DNA of 64,000 nucleotides from positions 123,178-187,177 of the forward strand of contig CAJUPY010000001.1 in NCBI GenBank assembly GCA_910588035.1. Direction: 5' to 3'. The notes below the pieces were generated by a model. The model searched no databases. It was not told where the DNA came from and saw nothing but the letters and a program-made list of their open reading frames with translations. Positions 44,696-54,458 of the stretch are shown here, in pieces (position 1 is the first letter of the stretch; each line of letters begins with the position of its first letter). Source of the DNA: an uncultured Muribaculaceae bacterium. GTDB lineage: Bacteria; Bacteroidota; Bacteroidia; Bacteroidales; Muribaculaceae. The translations under genes and the position numbers were made by a program.

Positions 44696-46936
44696 ATGGC
44701 TCGACAATCATCAAAAAAAGAAGCGCAGATGCTGAAAAGCCGCGTCAGCACATACGCGTCTCAACAAAATAATTCGACATTCAACTACAAGCAGGTATCA
44801 CATGCTTTGGGCGTCGTCACCCCCCAGCAGCAACGCCAGGTCGCCATGATTCTCGCGGAAATGGCATTCGACGGAGACCTGATCGAAACAGCTCCCGGAA
44901 AATACAAATTCCCTAACCGTGGTACGATCGGGGAAGGAATCTTCATGCGACGCAGCAACGGTAAGAACAGTGTCGTGCTTGACGAGGACGGTGAAACCAT
45001 TTTTGTAGCCGAACGGAACTCAATGCATGCCTTGAACGGCGACCGGGTCAGAGTGAATATTGCGGCACGGAGACGTGGTGTCGAAGCAGAAGCGGAGGTC
45101 ATAGAGATTATCGAGAAAAAAGAACAGACGTTCATAGGAACCCTGAAAGTCGACAGGTCGTTTGCCATACTTCAGACCGACTCCAAATTTCTGGCGACAG
45201 ACATAATCATTCCAAAATCGAAGCTAAAAGGAGGAGTTACCGGTGACAAGGCTGTCGTAAAGATAACCGAATGGGAAGACGACAGCAAAAATCCGAAAGG
45301 AACCGTAATCGATATACTTGGTAAAAAGGGTGAGAACAACACCGAGATTCATGCTATTTTGGCCGAGTTCGGTTTACCATACAAATATCCTGAGCAGGTA
45401 GAGCGTGCAGCAGGGACCATTGATGCCGGCATCACAGATGAAGTCGTCGCCAAACGCGAGGATATGAGAGATGTCACCACATTTACAATCGACCCAAAAG
45501 ATGCAAAAGACTTTGACGATGCCCTGTCATTCAAACGACTTGCCAACGGTAATGTCGAAATCGGAGTGCATATCGCCGACGTGACCCACTATGTGCAACC
45601 CGACACAATCATTGACAAAGAGGCGCAGTCACGCGCCACATCGGTCTACCTTGTCGACCGTGTCGTTCCAATGCTTCCAGAACACCTCTCGAATGGCATC
45701 TGCTCTCTCCGACCCGATGAAGATAAACTGACGTTCTCATGTGTCTTTGAAATGGATCGCAACGCGAAAGTAGTGAACAGCCGTATTTGCCGTACTGTCA
45801 CCCGAAGCAACCGCAGATTCACATATGAGGAGGCACAAAGCGTGATCGAGACCGGAACCGGTGACTATGCTGAAGAGATCACAGAGCTTGACCGTCTTGC
45901 CAAAATATTGAGAAAAGAACGCTATGAGAACGGCTCGGTTGATTTTGACCGTGTCGAGGTCAGATTTGACATAGACGAGACCGGACATCCGACAGGAGTA
46001 TACTTCAAGGAGTCGAAAGACGCCAACAAACTGATCGAGGAATTCATGTTGCTTGCAAACAAAACCGTAGCCAAATTCATCGGATGCCCCAAAGGGCGTA
46101 AAAAGCCTAAGGCGTTTGTCTATCGAGTACACGACCAACCCGATCCAAACAAACTGGCCGACCTTGCCTCTCTGTCGAGAAACTTCGGCTACAAAATCAA
46201 GACATCAGGCGATGCCGGCGACATCAACCGTTCAATAAACAAAATGCTTGTCGATGTAAAAGGAAAAGGTGAGGAAAATTTCCTCTCGACCTTGGCCATA
46301 AGATCAATGGCAAAAGCGATTTACACGACAACCAACATCGGTCACTACGGTCTTGGCTTCGACTACTATACCCATTTCACATCTCCGATCAGACGATATC
46401 CCGACATGATGGTTCACCGTCTGCTCGACCGCTACATGAACGGTGGCCGCAGTGTAAACCTCGATAAACTTGAGGATCAATGCAAACACTCGAGCAACAT
46501 GGAACAGCTCGCAGCAAATGCCGAACGCGCTTCGATAAAATTCAAACAGGTCGAATTCATGAATGATCACCTCGGAGATATTTATGACGGCATAATCTCT
46601 GGCGTGACCGAATGGGGTCTATATGTCGAGATCGAGGAGAACAAATGCGAGGGTCTGATTCCGATCAGGGATCTTGCCGATGACTATTATGACCTTGATG
46701 AGAAAAACTACTGTCTTGTCGGACGTCGTAAAAACCACCGGTTCACTCTCGGCGACAAAGTCAGAATAAAAATCGCACGTGCCGATCTTGAGAAAAAACA
46801 ACTTGATTTCGCTCTTGTCGACCCGACCATGATGCGTGGAGACGAGGATCTGTCAGGTAAAAAACACCCGACATCGGCCAAAGCGCATAAAAACGGAAAG
46901 AAAGCAAAAAAAAGAACGCACAACAAATCTAAATGA
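44696..46936 (+). CDS. rnr: Ribonuclease R
   Basis: A processive 3'-5' exoribonuclease that degrades structured RNA. The 746 residues contain N-terminal cold-shock-like OB domains, the RNB catalytic domain with the Mg2+-binding Asp cluster TIDPKDAKDFDDALS near residue 263, a C-terminal S1 domain (GIISGVTEWGLYVEIEE near 625), and a very basic tail (KKHPTSAKAHKNGKKAKKR). Single gene with its own leader. Confidence 0.97.
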   Translation: MARQSSKKEAQMLKSRVSTYASQQNNSTFNYKQVSHALGVVTPQQQRQVAMILAEMAFDGDLIETAPGKYKFPNRGTIGEGIFMRRSNGKNSVVLDEDGETIFVAERNSMHALNGDRVRVNIAARRRGVEAEAEVIEIIEKKEQTFIGTLKVDRSFAILQTDSKFLATDIIIPKSKLKGGVTGDKAVVKITEWEDDSKNPKGTVIDILGKKGENNTEIHAILAEFGLPYKYPEQVERAAGTIDAGITDEVVAKREDMRDVTTFTIDPKDAKDFDDALSFKRLANGNVEIGVHIADVTHYVQPDTIIDKEAQSRATSVYLVDRVVPMLPEHLSNGICSLRPDEDKLTFSCVFEMDRNAKVVNSRICRTVTRSNRRFTYEEAQSVIETGTGDYAEEITELDRLAKILRKERYENGSVDFDRVEVRFDIDETGHPTGVYFKESKDANKLIEEFMLLANKTVAKFIGCPKGRKKPKAFVYRVHDQPDPNKLADLASLSRNFGYKIKTSGDAGDINRSINKMLVDVKGKGEENFLSTLAIRSMAKAIYTTTNIGHYGLGFDYYTHFTSPIRRYPDMMVHRLLDRYMNGGRSVNLDKLEDQCKHSSNMEQLAANAERASIKFKQVEFMNDHLGDIYDGIISGVTEWGLYVEIEENKCEGLIPIRDLADDYYDLDEKNYCLVGRRKNHRFTLGDKVRIKIARADLEKKQLDFALVDPTMMRGDEDLSGKKHPTSAKAHKNGKKAKKRTHNKSK

Positions 46937-46950
46937 CCTCATTTGTGTAA

Positions 46951-46983
46951 TTTGGCCGATATATCACAATATGTCGGCCAAAC
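46951..46983 (+). terminator. Hairpin after rnr
   Basis: TTTGGCCGATAT (46951-46962) pairs, with one G-T pair and imperfect inner bases, with ATGTCGGCCAAA (46971-46982). There is no long T tail, so termination strength is uncertain. Confidence 0.5.
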
Positions 46984-47020
46984 TTACGTTAACAAATAAA
47001 TACAAATTGTCACATTCGCA

Positions 47021-48229
47021 ATGAAAGCATGTTTTATCGGACTGGGTTACATAGGCCTGCCCACCGCAATAATAGCCGCCGGCAAAATTGACTCTGTTGT
47101 CGGTGTCGATATAAATCCAGACGTTGTCGAGATGACCAATAAAGGACATCTCCACATTATCGAGCCTGGAATGGAGGAACTTCTCAGAAAAGTCATCGAC
47201 AAAGGGTCGTTCAGAGCTTCTCTGAAACCCGAGACGAGCGATGCCTATTTCATTGTCGTCCCCACCCCGTTCAAAGGTGACCATGAACCCGACATATCTT
47301 ACGTTGAGGCAGCTACTCGGAGTGTCGTACCCTATCTCAAGGAAGGCGACCTCTTTGTCATAGAATCAACATCTCCGGTCGGTACTACCGAAAAAATGGC
47401 CGATCTCATCTTCGATCTTAGACCAGAGCTGAAAGGCAAGATATTCATCGCTTATTGTCCTGAGCGCGTTCTTCCCGGCAACGTAATTCATGAATTGGTC
47501 AACAATGACCGTGTCATAGGAGGCATAGATTTCCAGTCGACAGAAAAGGCAAAAGATTTTTACAGCAAATTTGTCAATGGCGAATTGCATGCTACCGACG
47601 CCAGAACGGCCGAAATGTGTAAGTTGACCGAGAATTCCTCACGTGACGTTCAGATCGCATTTGCCAATGAACTGTCGTTTATCTGCAAAGAGGCGGGCAT
47701 CAATGTATGGGAGCTTATAAAACTCGCCAATAAACACCCGAGGGTGAACATTCTGCAACCCGGTTGTGGTGTAGGAGGACACTGCATCGCAGTCGACCCC
47801 TATTTTATCACATCATGCTATCCGGCCCAGTCTCAACTCATTGCCAAGGCACGTCAGATAAACAATTACAAAGCTGAGTGGTGTGTCGAACGCATTAAAA
47901 ATGCCATTCTTAAATTTGAACTTGACAACGGGCGAAAACCGTCAGTGGCATTAATGGGTCTTGCGTTCAAACCCGACATCGATGACCTGCGCGAATCACC
48001 GTCGAAACAAATAGCGACCGAGATTGTGAAAACTGCAATGGTTCCCGAAATTTATGTTGTCGAGCCAAACATCGCAAGCCACAATTCGTTTAAGCTCACT
48101 GAGACAAACACGGCATACGACAAAGCCGATATAGTTGTTTTCCTTACAGCTCATAAACCGTTTAGAGATTTGAGTTGGAGAGACGACAAAATAATTCTTG
48201 ATTTCTGCGGAATTTTCAAACAGTCATGA
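47021..48229 (+). CDS. wecC: UDP-N-acetyl-D-mannosaminuronic acid dehydrogenase
   Basis: Oxidises UDP-ManNAc to UDP-ManNAcA with NAD. 402 residues. The NAD-binding start is GLGYIGLPTAIIAAGK (residues about 6-21), the central domain carries PERVLPGN and NLT-type TENSSRDVQIAFANE, and the catalytic Cys is in GCGVGGHCIAVDPYF. UDP-glucose-type dehydrogenases are the alternative; the neighbouring 2-epimerase favours ManNAc. Overlaps the next gene by 4 bp. Confidence 0.9.
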   Translation: MKACFIGLGYIGLPTAIIAAGKIDSVVGVDINPDVVEMTNKGHLHIIEPGMEELLRKVIDKGSFRASLKPETSDAYFIVVPTPFKGDHEPDISYVEAATRSVVPYLKEGDLFVIESTSPVGTTEKMADLIFDLRPELKGKIFIAYCPERVLPGNVIHELVNNDRVIGGIDFQSTEKAKDFYSKFVNGELHATDARTAEMCKLTENSSRDVQIAFANELSFICKEAGINVWELIKLANKHPRVNILQPGCGVGGHCIAVDPYFITSCYPAQSQLIAKARQINNYKAEWCVERIKNAILKFELDNGRKPSVALMGLAFKPDIDDLRESPSKQIATEIVKTAMVPEIYVVEPNIASHNSFKLTETNTAYDKADIVVFLTAHKPFRDLSWRDDKIILDFCGIFKQS

Positions 48230-48939
48230 CAATGGAGCGGTCTTCACGCGATATTGCCGGCATCAGAACCTTTGAATTCACGTCATGGGACGATATGCTG
48301 AATCATATCGGAAACCATCCTTCGGTCTATGTTGCGATCAATGCCGAAAAAATCATATCGGCACCAGACAAACTCAGAAAATTGATCAATGAGAACACAG
48401 GATATTGCGACGGGTCGGGTGCAGTAAAGGTTCTTCATCGGAAAGGACTTGACAGAGCCGTAAGGCTTCCGGGTTGCGAACTGTGGTTGAATATCATAAG
48501 GAAATATCACGACAAATGGTCATTTTATATAATCGGAGCAAATCCGGTCGTACACGATGACACGATAGAAAAGCTGAGATCGGAATTTCCCGGAATAAAG
48601 ATAGCGGGACATCGCAACGGTTTTATAAAAACCGATGATGAACGTCACCGACTCATTGACGATGTGGCTGAGACGAAACCCGATGCTGTCTTTGTGGCTA
48701 TGGGAACTCCAAAGCAGGAATATCTGATGGCAGAAATGAAACAACGCCATAAGGATGCTGTCTACGTCGGACTCGGAGGCAGTTACGACGTCTATACCGG
48801 TGCTGTGAAACGTGCGCCGAAGATATGGCAGAATCTTGGCATAGAATTCATGTATCGTTTCATCAAAAACCCGTCAAGGTGGCGCCGACAGTTCAATTAT
48901 GTGATCTTCGTCTACAGATATATGTTAAACCGGTTATAA
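48226..48939 (+). CDS. WecG/TagA/CpsF family glycosyltransferase
   Basis: A 237-residue GT26 enzyme that usually adds N-acetylmannosamine or ManNAcA to a lipid-linked sugar. Family signs: NENTGYCDGSGAVKVLHRKG near residue 55 (the D-G-x-G site), then VFVAMGTPKQEYLM and GLGGSYDVYTGAVKRAPKIWQ. It lies between the two enzymes that make UDP-ManNAc(A), so it is likely their acceptor-side partner in surface polysaccharide synthesis. Confidence 0.9.
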   Translation: MTMERSSRDIAGIRTFEFTSWDDMLNHIGNHPSVYVAINAEKIISAPDKLRKLINENTGYCDGSGAVKVLHRKGLDRAVRLPGCELWLNIIRKYHDKWSFYIIGANPVVHDDTIEKLRSEFPGIKIAGHRNGFIKTDDERHRLIDDVAETKPDAVFVAMGTPKQEYLMAEMKQRHKDAVYVGLGGSYDVYTGAVKRAPKIWQNLGIEFMYRFIKNPSRWRRQFNYVIFVYRYMLNRL

Positions 48940-48948
48940 TCTATCATT

Positions 48949-50106
48949 ATGAAAAAAATCATGCTGATATTCGGGACACGTCCCGAAGCAATCAAAATGG
49001 CACCGCTTGTCAAGGCCCTGCAGTCAGACAAACGCTTTGAAACAATTGTCACTGTCACCGGACAGCACCGTCAGATGCTTGACCAGGTGCTTGATCTGTT
49101 TGACATAACGCCCCATCATGATCTGAACATAATGAAACCGGGACAAGACCTCTATGATGTGACGTCGCGTATTTTGACCGGAATGCGTGACATTCTCGTA
49201 AAGGAAAATCCCGACATGGTGCTTGTGCATGGCGACACATCGACTTCGACTGCTGCCGCACTCGCCTCTTTCTATGCGAGAATTCCGGTCGGACATGTAG
49301 AGGCCGGTCTAAGAACCTATAACATCTACTCACCATGGCCTGAAGAGATTAACCGTCAGCTCACAGGCCGAATCGCCACACTCCACTTCTCACCCACCCG
49401 ACTCAGCGAAAAAAATCTGACCGGTGAAGGTGTTGACAATGAAATGATCGCCGTTACAGGCAATACGGTGATTGACGCACTCCAGAGCGTCATTGAGAAA
49501 ATCGACAATGACAATAATCTCGAGACGGATGTAAGAAAACATATCTCAGATATGGGATATGACATCAGCCGACTTGACAATGGAAAGAAACTCATACTGG
49601 TCACCGGACACCGTCGCGAAAATTTCGGTGAAGGATTCAGCAACATCTGCAATGCGCTGAAAGACCTGTCAGAAAAATACCCCGACGTAGACTTCCTCTA
49701 TCCGATGCACCTCAATCCCAACGTCAGAAAACCGATTGAACAGGTTTTCGGATCTATCTCCCACAAAAACATGTTCTTCATCGAACCGGTCGATTATCTC
49801 TATTTCACCTATCTGATGAAACGCAGTTTCCTTATTCTGACCGACAGCGGAGGCATTCAGGAAGAAGCTCCGTCACTCGGCAAACCGGTTCTGGTCATGC
49901 GTGAGGTGACGGAACGTCCCGAGGCTCTCGAAGCAGGAACTATCACACTGGTAGGCACAGACCGCCAGTTGATTGTAGACAAAGTCTCAGGCTACATAGA
50001 CGATCCCGAAACCGCAGAGAAGTGCAGCCGCATTGCCAATCCCTATGGTGACGGTAACGCGTGCAAACGCATCATCAGCAAAATCGCCTCATTCTTTTCT
50101 ATTTGA
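48949..50106 (+). CDS. wecB: UDP-N-acetylglucosamine 2-epimerase (non-hydrolysing)
   Basis: Interconverts UDP-GlcNAc and UDP-ManNAc. The 385 residues follow the family: FGTRPEAIKMAPLVKAL at the start, VHGDTSTS, HVEAGLRTYN, VTGHRRENFG and DSGGIQEEAPSLGKPVLVMR. Third gene of the ManNAc cluster, 9 bp after the glycosyltransferase. Confidence 0.96.
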   Translation: MKKIMLIFGTRPEAIKMAPLVKALQSDKRFETIVTVTGQHRQMLDQVLDLFDITPHHDLNIMKPGQDLYDVTSRILTGMRDILVKENPDMVLVHGDTSTSTAAALASFYARIPVGHVEAGLRTYNIYSPWPEEINRQLTGRIATLHFSPTRLSEKNLTGEGVDNEMIAVTGNTVIDALQSVIEKIDNDNNLETDVRKHISDMGYDISRLDNGKKLILVTGHRRENFGEGFSNICNALKDLSEKYPDVDFLYPMHLNPNVRKPIEQVFGSISHKNMFFIEPVDYLYFTYLMKRSFLILTDSGGIQEEAPSLGKPVLVMREVTERPEALEAGTITLVGTDRQLIVDKVSGYIDDPETAEKCSRIANPYGDGNACKRIISKIASFFSI

Positions 50107-50111
50107 TCGTA

Positions 50112-50319
50112 AGCAAATGCTGAAGTATGTCAAATTATTTTGCATTTGCTATTGACTTATTCGTATCTTTGACTTCATCTTAGATACTTCCGCTCGGCAA
50201 ATCGCAGATAAATTTGCATTTGCTCTCGACTTATTCGTATCTTTGACTTCGTCTTAGATACTTCCGCTCGGCAAATCGCAAATAAATTTGCATTTGCTCT
50301 CGACTTATTCGTATCTTTG
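50112..50319 (+). repeat. Tandem 74-bp promoter-bearing repeat, two full units and a partial third
   Basis: Units begin with GCATTTGCT at 50142, 50216 and 50290, exactly 74 bp apart. Units 1 and 2 differ at four positions. Each carries CGACTTATTCGTATCTTTG, giving -7 boxes at 50164-50171, 50238-50245 and 50312-50319, with TTTG 21 nt upstream of the second and third. The third unit stops at the -7 box, and ilvE starts 24 nt later. AGCAAATGC (50112-50120) pairs with GCATTTGCT (50142-50150), so the array opens with a hairpin right after wecB. The same unit occurs at 13821-13922. Confidence 0.92.
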
Positions 50320-50342
50320 CATAAATTTTTAATATCCAAACA

Positions 50343-51368
50343 ATGAACTCAGCAGAACTTGACTGGAGTAACCTCGGATTCGGCTACATTCCGACCGACT
50401 ATAACATTCGTTGCAATTTCAAGGATGGTAAATGGGGCGAGATTGAGGTTTGTTCGTCCGAAACCATAAACATGCACATGGCTGCAACGGCCCTTCACTA
50501 TGGTCAGGAAATTTTTGAAGGACTCAAGGCTTTCAGAGGAAAAGACGGAAAAATACGCATTTTCAGACTTGAAGCCAATGCAGAAAGAATCAGAAAATCG
50601 GCAATCGGCATCAAAATGGAACCGGTGCCTGTCGAACTGTTCAAGAAAATGGCAATCATGGCCGTCAAATTGAACGAACGTTTCGTTCCTCCCTATGGCA
50701 GCGGTGCATCACTATATATCAGACCGATCGAACTTGGAATGACTGCCGGAATTGGTGTAAAACCGTCTAAAGAATACCTTTTCATGATCATGGTGTCTCC
50801 TGTAGGTCCCTATTTCAAGGAGGGTTTCAAACCCACCAACATCTGCATCATGCGTGAATTTGACCGTGTAGCCCCAAAAGGTACGGGACGCTGGAAAGTA
50901 GGCGGAAACTATGCCGCGAGCCTTACAGCTGGCGAACGCGCCCATGAACTTGGCTATTCGGCCGTTCTATATCTTGATCCACGCGAGAAACGATATCTCG
51001 ATGAATGTGGTCCCGCAAACTTTTTTGCCATTAAAAACGGCAGATATATCACCCCTGCGTCTGAGTCTATTTTGCCATCAGTGACAAACGATTCACTTCA
51101 GCAAATTGCCCGTGACTTCGGCATAGAGGTTGAAGCACGTCAGATCACTGTTGAAGAACTGAGCGAGATTGAAGAGGCAGCAGCATGTGGAACCGCGGCT
51201 GTAGCATCTCCTGTCGCTGAAATCGACGATCTTGACACCGGAATGAAATATGTGATTTCCAAAAATGGAGAACCCGGTGAGATTACAACAAAGCTCTATA
51301 ATCAGCTCCGTGCGATTCAAAACGGTGAAGTCGAGGATATTCACGGTTGGAACACAATTGTTGAATGA
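50343..51368 (+). CDS. ilvE: Branched-chain amino acid aminotransferase
   Basis: A class IV PLP-dependent aminotransferase for valine, leucine and isoleucine. 341 residues. The PLP lysine is in GRWKVGGNYAASL near residue 181; the family signature follows with LDECGPANFFAIKNG and EEAAACGTAAVASPV. Expressed from the third unit of the upstream repeat. The HD-domain gene starts 5 bp after its stop. Confidence 0.95.
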   Translation: MNSAELDWSNLGFGYIPTDYNIRCNFKDGKWGEIEVCSSETINMHMAATALHYGQEIFEGLKAFRGKDGKIRIFRLEANAERIRKSAIGIKMEPVPVELFKKMAIMAVKLNERFVPPYGSGASLYIRPIELGMTAGIGVKPSKEYLFMIMVSPVGPYFKEGFKPTNICIMREFDRVAPKGTGRWKVGGNYAASLTAGERAHELGYSAVLYLDPREKRYLDECGPANFFAIKNGRYITPASESILPSVTNDSLQQIARDFGIEVEARQITVEELSEIEEAAACGTAAVASPVAEIDDLDTGMKYVISKNGEPGEITTKLYNQLRAIQNGEVEDIHGWNTIVE

Positions 51369-51372
51369 CGAT

Positions 51373-51912
51373 ATGATTGACTATCAGAGCATAATTGATA
51401 AATATTATCCCGCCGGTACAGTCCGGCGGGATATTTATTTGAAGCATTGCCGTCAGGTGGCGGACAAAGCACTTCACATTGCCTCACGAAAAAAACTTGA
51501 TATTGACCCGGCTCTCATTGAAGCATCGGCAATGCTCCACGACATCGGAATCTTCATGACAGATGCCGACGGTATAGATTGTCACGGCTCCGCTCCTTAT
51601 ATTGCCCACGGACTGCTGGGGGCGAAACTGTTGCGTGACAACAATTTCCCTGAAGAGATCGCACGCGTGGCCGAGAGACATACAGGAGCGGGTATATCCG
51701 TTGAAGATATCGATGAGCAGAACCTTCCGCTCCCTCACACCGATCTGATGCCTGAGACTTTACTTGAACGCCTCGTCTGTTACGCCGATAAATTTTTCTC
51801 GAAAAGCGGCGATATGAAAGAAAAAAGCCTTGAGCGGGTGAGAAACTCAATGGATAGACACACCTCGCGTACAAGAAGCCGTTTCGAAAAATTGCATGAA
51901 GAATTCAGTTGA
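51373..51912 (+). CDS. HD-domain hydrolase
   Basis: A 179-residue HD superfamily phosphohydrolase; metal ligands His in LKHCRQVA, His-Asp in AMLHDIGIF, and later His in AERHTGAG. A GTG/TTG extension into ilvE is rejected in favour of ATG 51373. Substrate unknown; small proteins of this type act on nucleotides or nucleotide second messengers. Ends inside the convergent folC gene (8-bp overlap). Confidence 0.85.
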   Translation: MIDYQSIIDKYYPAGTVRRDIYLKHCRQVADKALHIASRKKLDIDPALIEASAMLHDIGIFMTDADGIDCHGSAPYIAHGLLGAKLLRDNNFPEEIARVAERHTGAGISVEDIDEQNLPLPHTDLMPETLLERLVCYADKFFSKSGDMKEKSLERVRNSMDRHTSRTRSRFEKLHEEFS

Positions 51913-53197
51913 TCTCACCTGAGCTCTTCTCAAGTCCGGAATATAGATCTGCCACAACAAACGTACTTCCCCCGACAAAAATCGTGTCGGCTGCATCTGA
52001 GTCTTTTTTTGCTGCGGCAACAGCCTCTTCTACAGAGTGATATATTCCACCCGACAAACCATGGCGTCTGGCTATGGCTGCCAATTCATCAGACGGAAGT
52101 GCCCTCGGAACGGAAGCACATGTGAAATAGTAATGCGCATCACGCGGCATCATAGACAAGATCGTCGAAACATCTTTATCGTTCACAAATCCGATCACCA
52201 TTTTCAAACGGGGGGAAATCTGTTTCAAACGTTCCGACAAATAACGCCAGCCACCTTCGTTGTGTCCGGTGTCACATATCAGGTCGGGAGATGTCTCCAA
52301 CCTGCTCCACCTTCCCCTCAGGCCTGTCAACTCAACTACTTTGCTGAAACCGAGTCTTACTGCCTCTGAGGAAACCCTACACCCCGTCTCTTTCAAAACT
52401 TTCAGGGCGGTCAATATTGTAGCCGTATTTTTAGGCTGGCAATCACCTGTCAGTTCACCACAAATGCAGCCAAAACAATCGTCGATGTAGTGAAACTGTC
52501 CGTCATTTCCAATGCTGTGGCTGATTTCAGGAGCATAATGTATCGGAGCACCTTTTTCCATTGCTTTAGCCGTAAAAACATCTTTTACTTTTCCGGAAGC
52601 TTCTCCAATGACAACAGGTATTCCCGACTTTATAATCCCAGCTTTCTCACCGGCGATTTTCTCAAGCGTATCGCCGAGTTGCGCCACATGGTCTTTAGAG
52701 ATATTGGTTATGATTGAAATGACCGGAGTGATTATATTCGTGCAATCGAGACGTCCTCCTAAGCCAACTTCAATGACAGCATAATCAACCTGTTGCGACG
52801 CGAAGTAGTCAAATGCCATAATCGTTGTCAGTTCAAAAAATGACGGACTCGCATCAAAATCCATGTCGTTGTATCTTTCAAGGAAACCAATCACGGCATC
52901 TTCAGGAATCATCAAACCATTGACTTTGATGCGTTCTCTGAAATCAACAAGATGAGGCGATGTATATAATCCGACTTTATATCCATGAGACTGGAGAGCC
53001 GCAGCAAGTGTATGGGCCGTAGATCCTTTACCATTGGTACCTCCGACATGAATGGTCTTGTATTTGCGATGTGGATTTCCAAACAAATTGTCAAGACGCA
53101 GAGTCGTGTCAAGCCCGGGCTTGTAGGCGGCAGCTCCAATTTTCTGGAACTGAGGTGTCTGATTGTATAGGAACGAGATAGCTTGTTCGTATGTCAT
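51905..53197 (-). CDS. folC: Folylpolyglutamate synthase / dihydrofolate synthase
   Basis: A Mur-ligase-like enzyme that adds glutamate to folates and may make dihydrofolate. 430 residues. ATP loop GGTNGKGSTAHTLA near residue 52, SPHLVDFRERIKVNG, the carbamylated-Lys region GGRLDCTNIITP, and GEKAGIIKSGIP. The C-terminal ligase domain follows. No dihydropteroate synthase gene is nearby. Confidence 0.96.
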   Translation of the reverse strand: MTYEQAISFLYNQTPQFQKIGAAAYKPGLDTTLRLDNLFGNPHRKYKTIHVGGTNGKGSTAHTLAAALQSHGYKVGLYTSPHLVDFRERIKVNGLMIPEDAVIGFLERYNDMDFDASPSFFELTTIMAFDYFASQQVDYAVIEVGLGGRLDCTNIITPVISIITNISKDHVAQLGDTLEKIAGEKAGIIKSGIPVVIGEASGKVKDVFTAKAMEKGAPIHYAPEISHSIGNDGQFHYIDDCFGCICGELTGDCQPKNTATILTALKVLKETGCRVSSEAVRLGFSKVVELTGLRGRWSRLETSPDLICDTGHNEGGWRYLSERLKQISPRLKMVIGFVNDKDVSTILSMMPRDAHYYFTCASVPRALPSDELAAIARRHGLSGGIYHSVEEAVAAAKKDSDAADTIFVGGSTFVVADLYSGLEKSSGEIN

Positions 53198-53217
53198 TTT
53201 CAGCTAATGTATCAGAG

Positions 53218-53781
53218 TTAAAACAATATAAATCCGGCTATTCCGGCCAACACAATTACTGCTATCGGATGTATCTTAGTAAAATAAACCAAGCAGAATG
53301 ATATCACACAGATCGATATACTTACCAGAACATCTCTGGTCACACTCCCGAAGTTGGCTTCATTCATCAGAAGCAACGCGGCAGAAGCAATCAGTCCGAC
53401 TACAACCGGACGCAATCCGGTGAACACACCTTTCACGTACGCGCTCTCTTTATGTCTGGTAATGAAATGACTTGTGTATGATACAAGCAGAAACGACGGT
53501 AGCATCACGACAACAGTGCAGATCACAGAACCGAGAATACCCCATAAAATGCCGTGATATCCGGCCATGTCGGGTGCTACATATCCGATATATGTCGCTG
53601 AGTTGATGCCGATCGGACCGGGCGTCATTTGCGAGATCGCCACAATGTCGGTAAACATCTGTTCGCTGACCCAGCCAGGACCGACAATCTCACGCTCGAT
53701 CAGTGCGAGCATAGCATAACCGCCACCAAATCCGAAAAGGCCTATTTTCAAATAGCTCCATATCAATTTGAGATATATCAT
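53218..53781 (-). CDS. Chromate transporter subunit, half-size (second of pair)
   Basis: A 187-residue membrane protein of the CHR family (short-chain type): GLFGFGGGYAMLALIEREIV at the start, then SQMTPGPIGINSATYIGY, and five or six hydrophobic segments. Short CHR proteins work as pairs, and its partner is immediately upstream with a 4-bp overlap. Chromate is the family label; the true substrate is not known. Confidence 0.92.
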   Translation of the reverse strand: MIYLKLIWSYLKIGLFGFGGGYAMLALIEREIVGPGWVSEQMFTDIVAISQMTPGPIGINSATYIGYVAPDMAGYHGILWGILGSVICTVVVMLPSFLLVSYTSHFITRHKESAYVKGVFTGLRPVVVGLIASAALLLMNEANFGSVTRDVLVSISICVISFCLVYFTKIHPIAVIVLAGIAGFILF

Positions 53782-54347
53782 CTTCCAGCCTCCTTTCTGA
53801 TCTGATCACGTTTAAACCAAATATAGCCACCAATTCCACCCAGCACAATATACAGAATCGGGTTAGACACAACCGGTAGCCTTGACCATATCAACAAAGC
53901 CACAACGGCAGGAATGGCAGCTGTTTTCCAACTAATGCCGGCTGCTTTGGCTGAAGAGATCACAGGGGCCACAATCAGAGCCACAACAGCAGGACGTATT
54001 CCCTTGAATACCGCACTTACAACCCCGTTGTTTTTGATGACGTCGGGTGTAAGGAAGACTGCAATCGCGAGAATAATCAAAAATGACGGCAAAATTGTTC
54101 CAAGAGCAGCTGCGAGACTGCCTCTCATGCCTTTCAGACGATCGCCTATCGCCACTGAGATATTCACAGCGAAGACACCCGGCAATGACTGTGCCACGGC
54201 CAACTGATCAAGATATTCCTCGCGCTCGATCCATTTGCGTTTGTCTACGATTTCTTTCTCTATTATTGAGATCATGGCCCAACCGCCACCAAAAGTGAAT
54301 GCTCCGATTTTAAAAAACGTAGTGAAAAGTTGAAGATATATGTTCAT
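53778..54347 (-). CDS. Chromate transporter subunit, half-size (first of pair)
   Basis: A 189-residue CHR protein, paralogous to the next gene: FKIGAFTFGGGWAMISIIEKEIV, then AVAQSLPGVFAVNISVAIG. ATG 54347 is used rather than an upstream TTG. TAATTTTG on the minus strand (54389-54382) is a likely -7 box. Confidence 0.92.
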   Translation of the reverse strand: MNIYLQLFTTFFKIGAFTFGGGWAMISIIEKEIVDKRKWIEREEYLDQLAVAQSLPGVFAVNISVAIGDRLKGMRGSLAAALGTILPSFLIILAIAVFLTPDVIKNNGVVSAVFKGIRPAVVALIVAPVISSAKAAGISWKTAAIPAVVALLIWSRLPVVSNPILYIVLGGIGGYIWFKRDQIRKEAGR

Positions 54348-54401
54348 TATCAATCATTATGAGCTTGTTTAAAATCCATTGCAAAATTACAAAATTTTTC
54401 C

Positions 54402-54432
54402 TTTGGCAATTAACAAAAGAAGAGTAACTTTG
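54402..54432 (+). promoter_or_regulatory. Probable queF promoter, overlapping the divergent chromate transporter promoter
   Basis: TTTG (54402-54405), 19-nt spacer, TAACTTTG (54425-54432). The opposite-strand -7 box TAATTTTG lies at 54389-54382, so both promoters share this about 50-bp gap. The queF leader is only about 20 nt, too short for a preQ1 riboswitch. Confidence 0.75.
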
Positions 54433-54458
54433 CACACCGATTTTAAAGGAAATCCATT

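Noticed and set aside
50142..50319. CRISPR array
   Set aside because: The repeats are contiguous 74-bp units with no unique spacers, and no cas genes are present.
53218..54347. Single chromate transporter gene broken by a frameshift
   Set aside because: Each half has its own start motif and full short-chain CHR domain, and the 4-bp overlap is the usual layout of two-subunit CHR pairs.
54433..54458. preQ1 riboswitch before queF
   Set aside because: The leader after the -7 box is about 20-25 nt, too short for the aptamer and expression platform.
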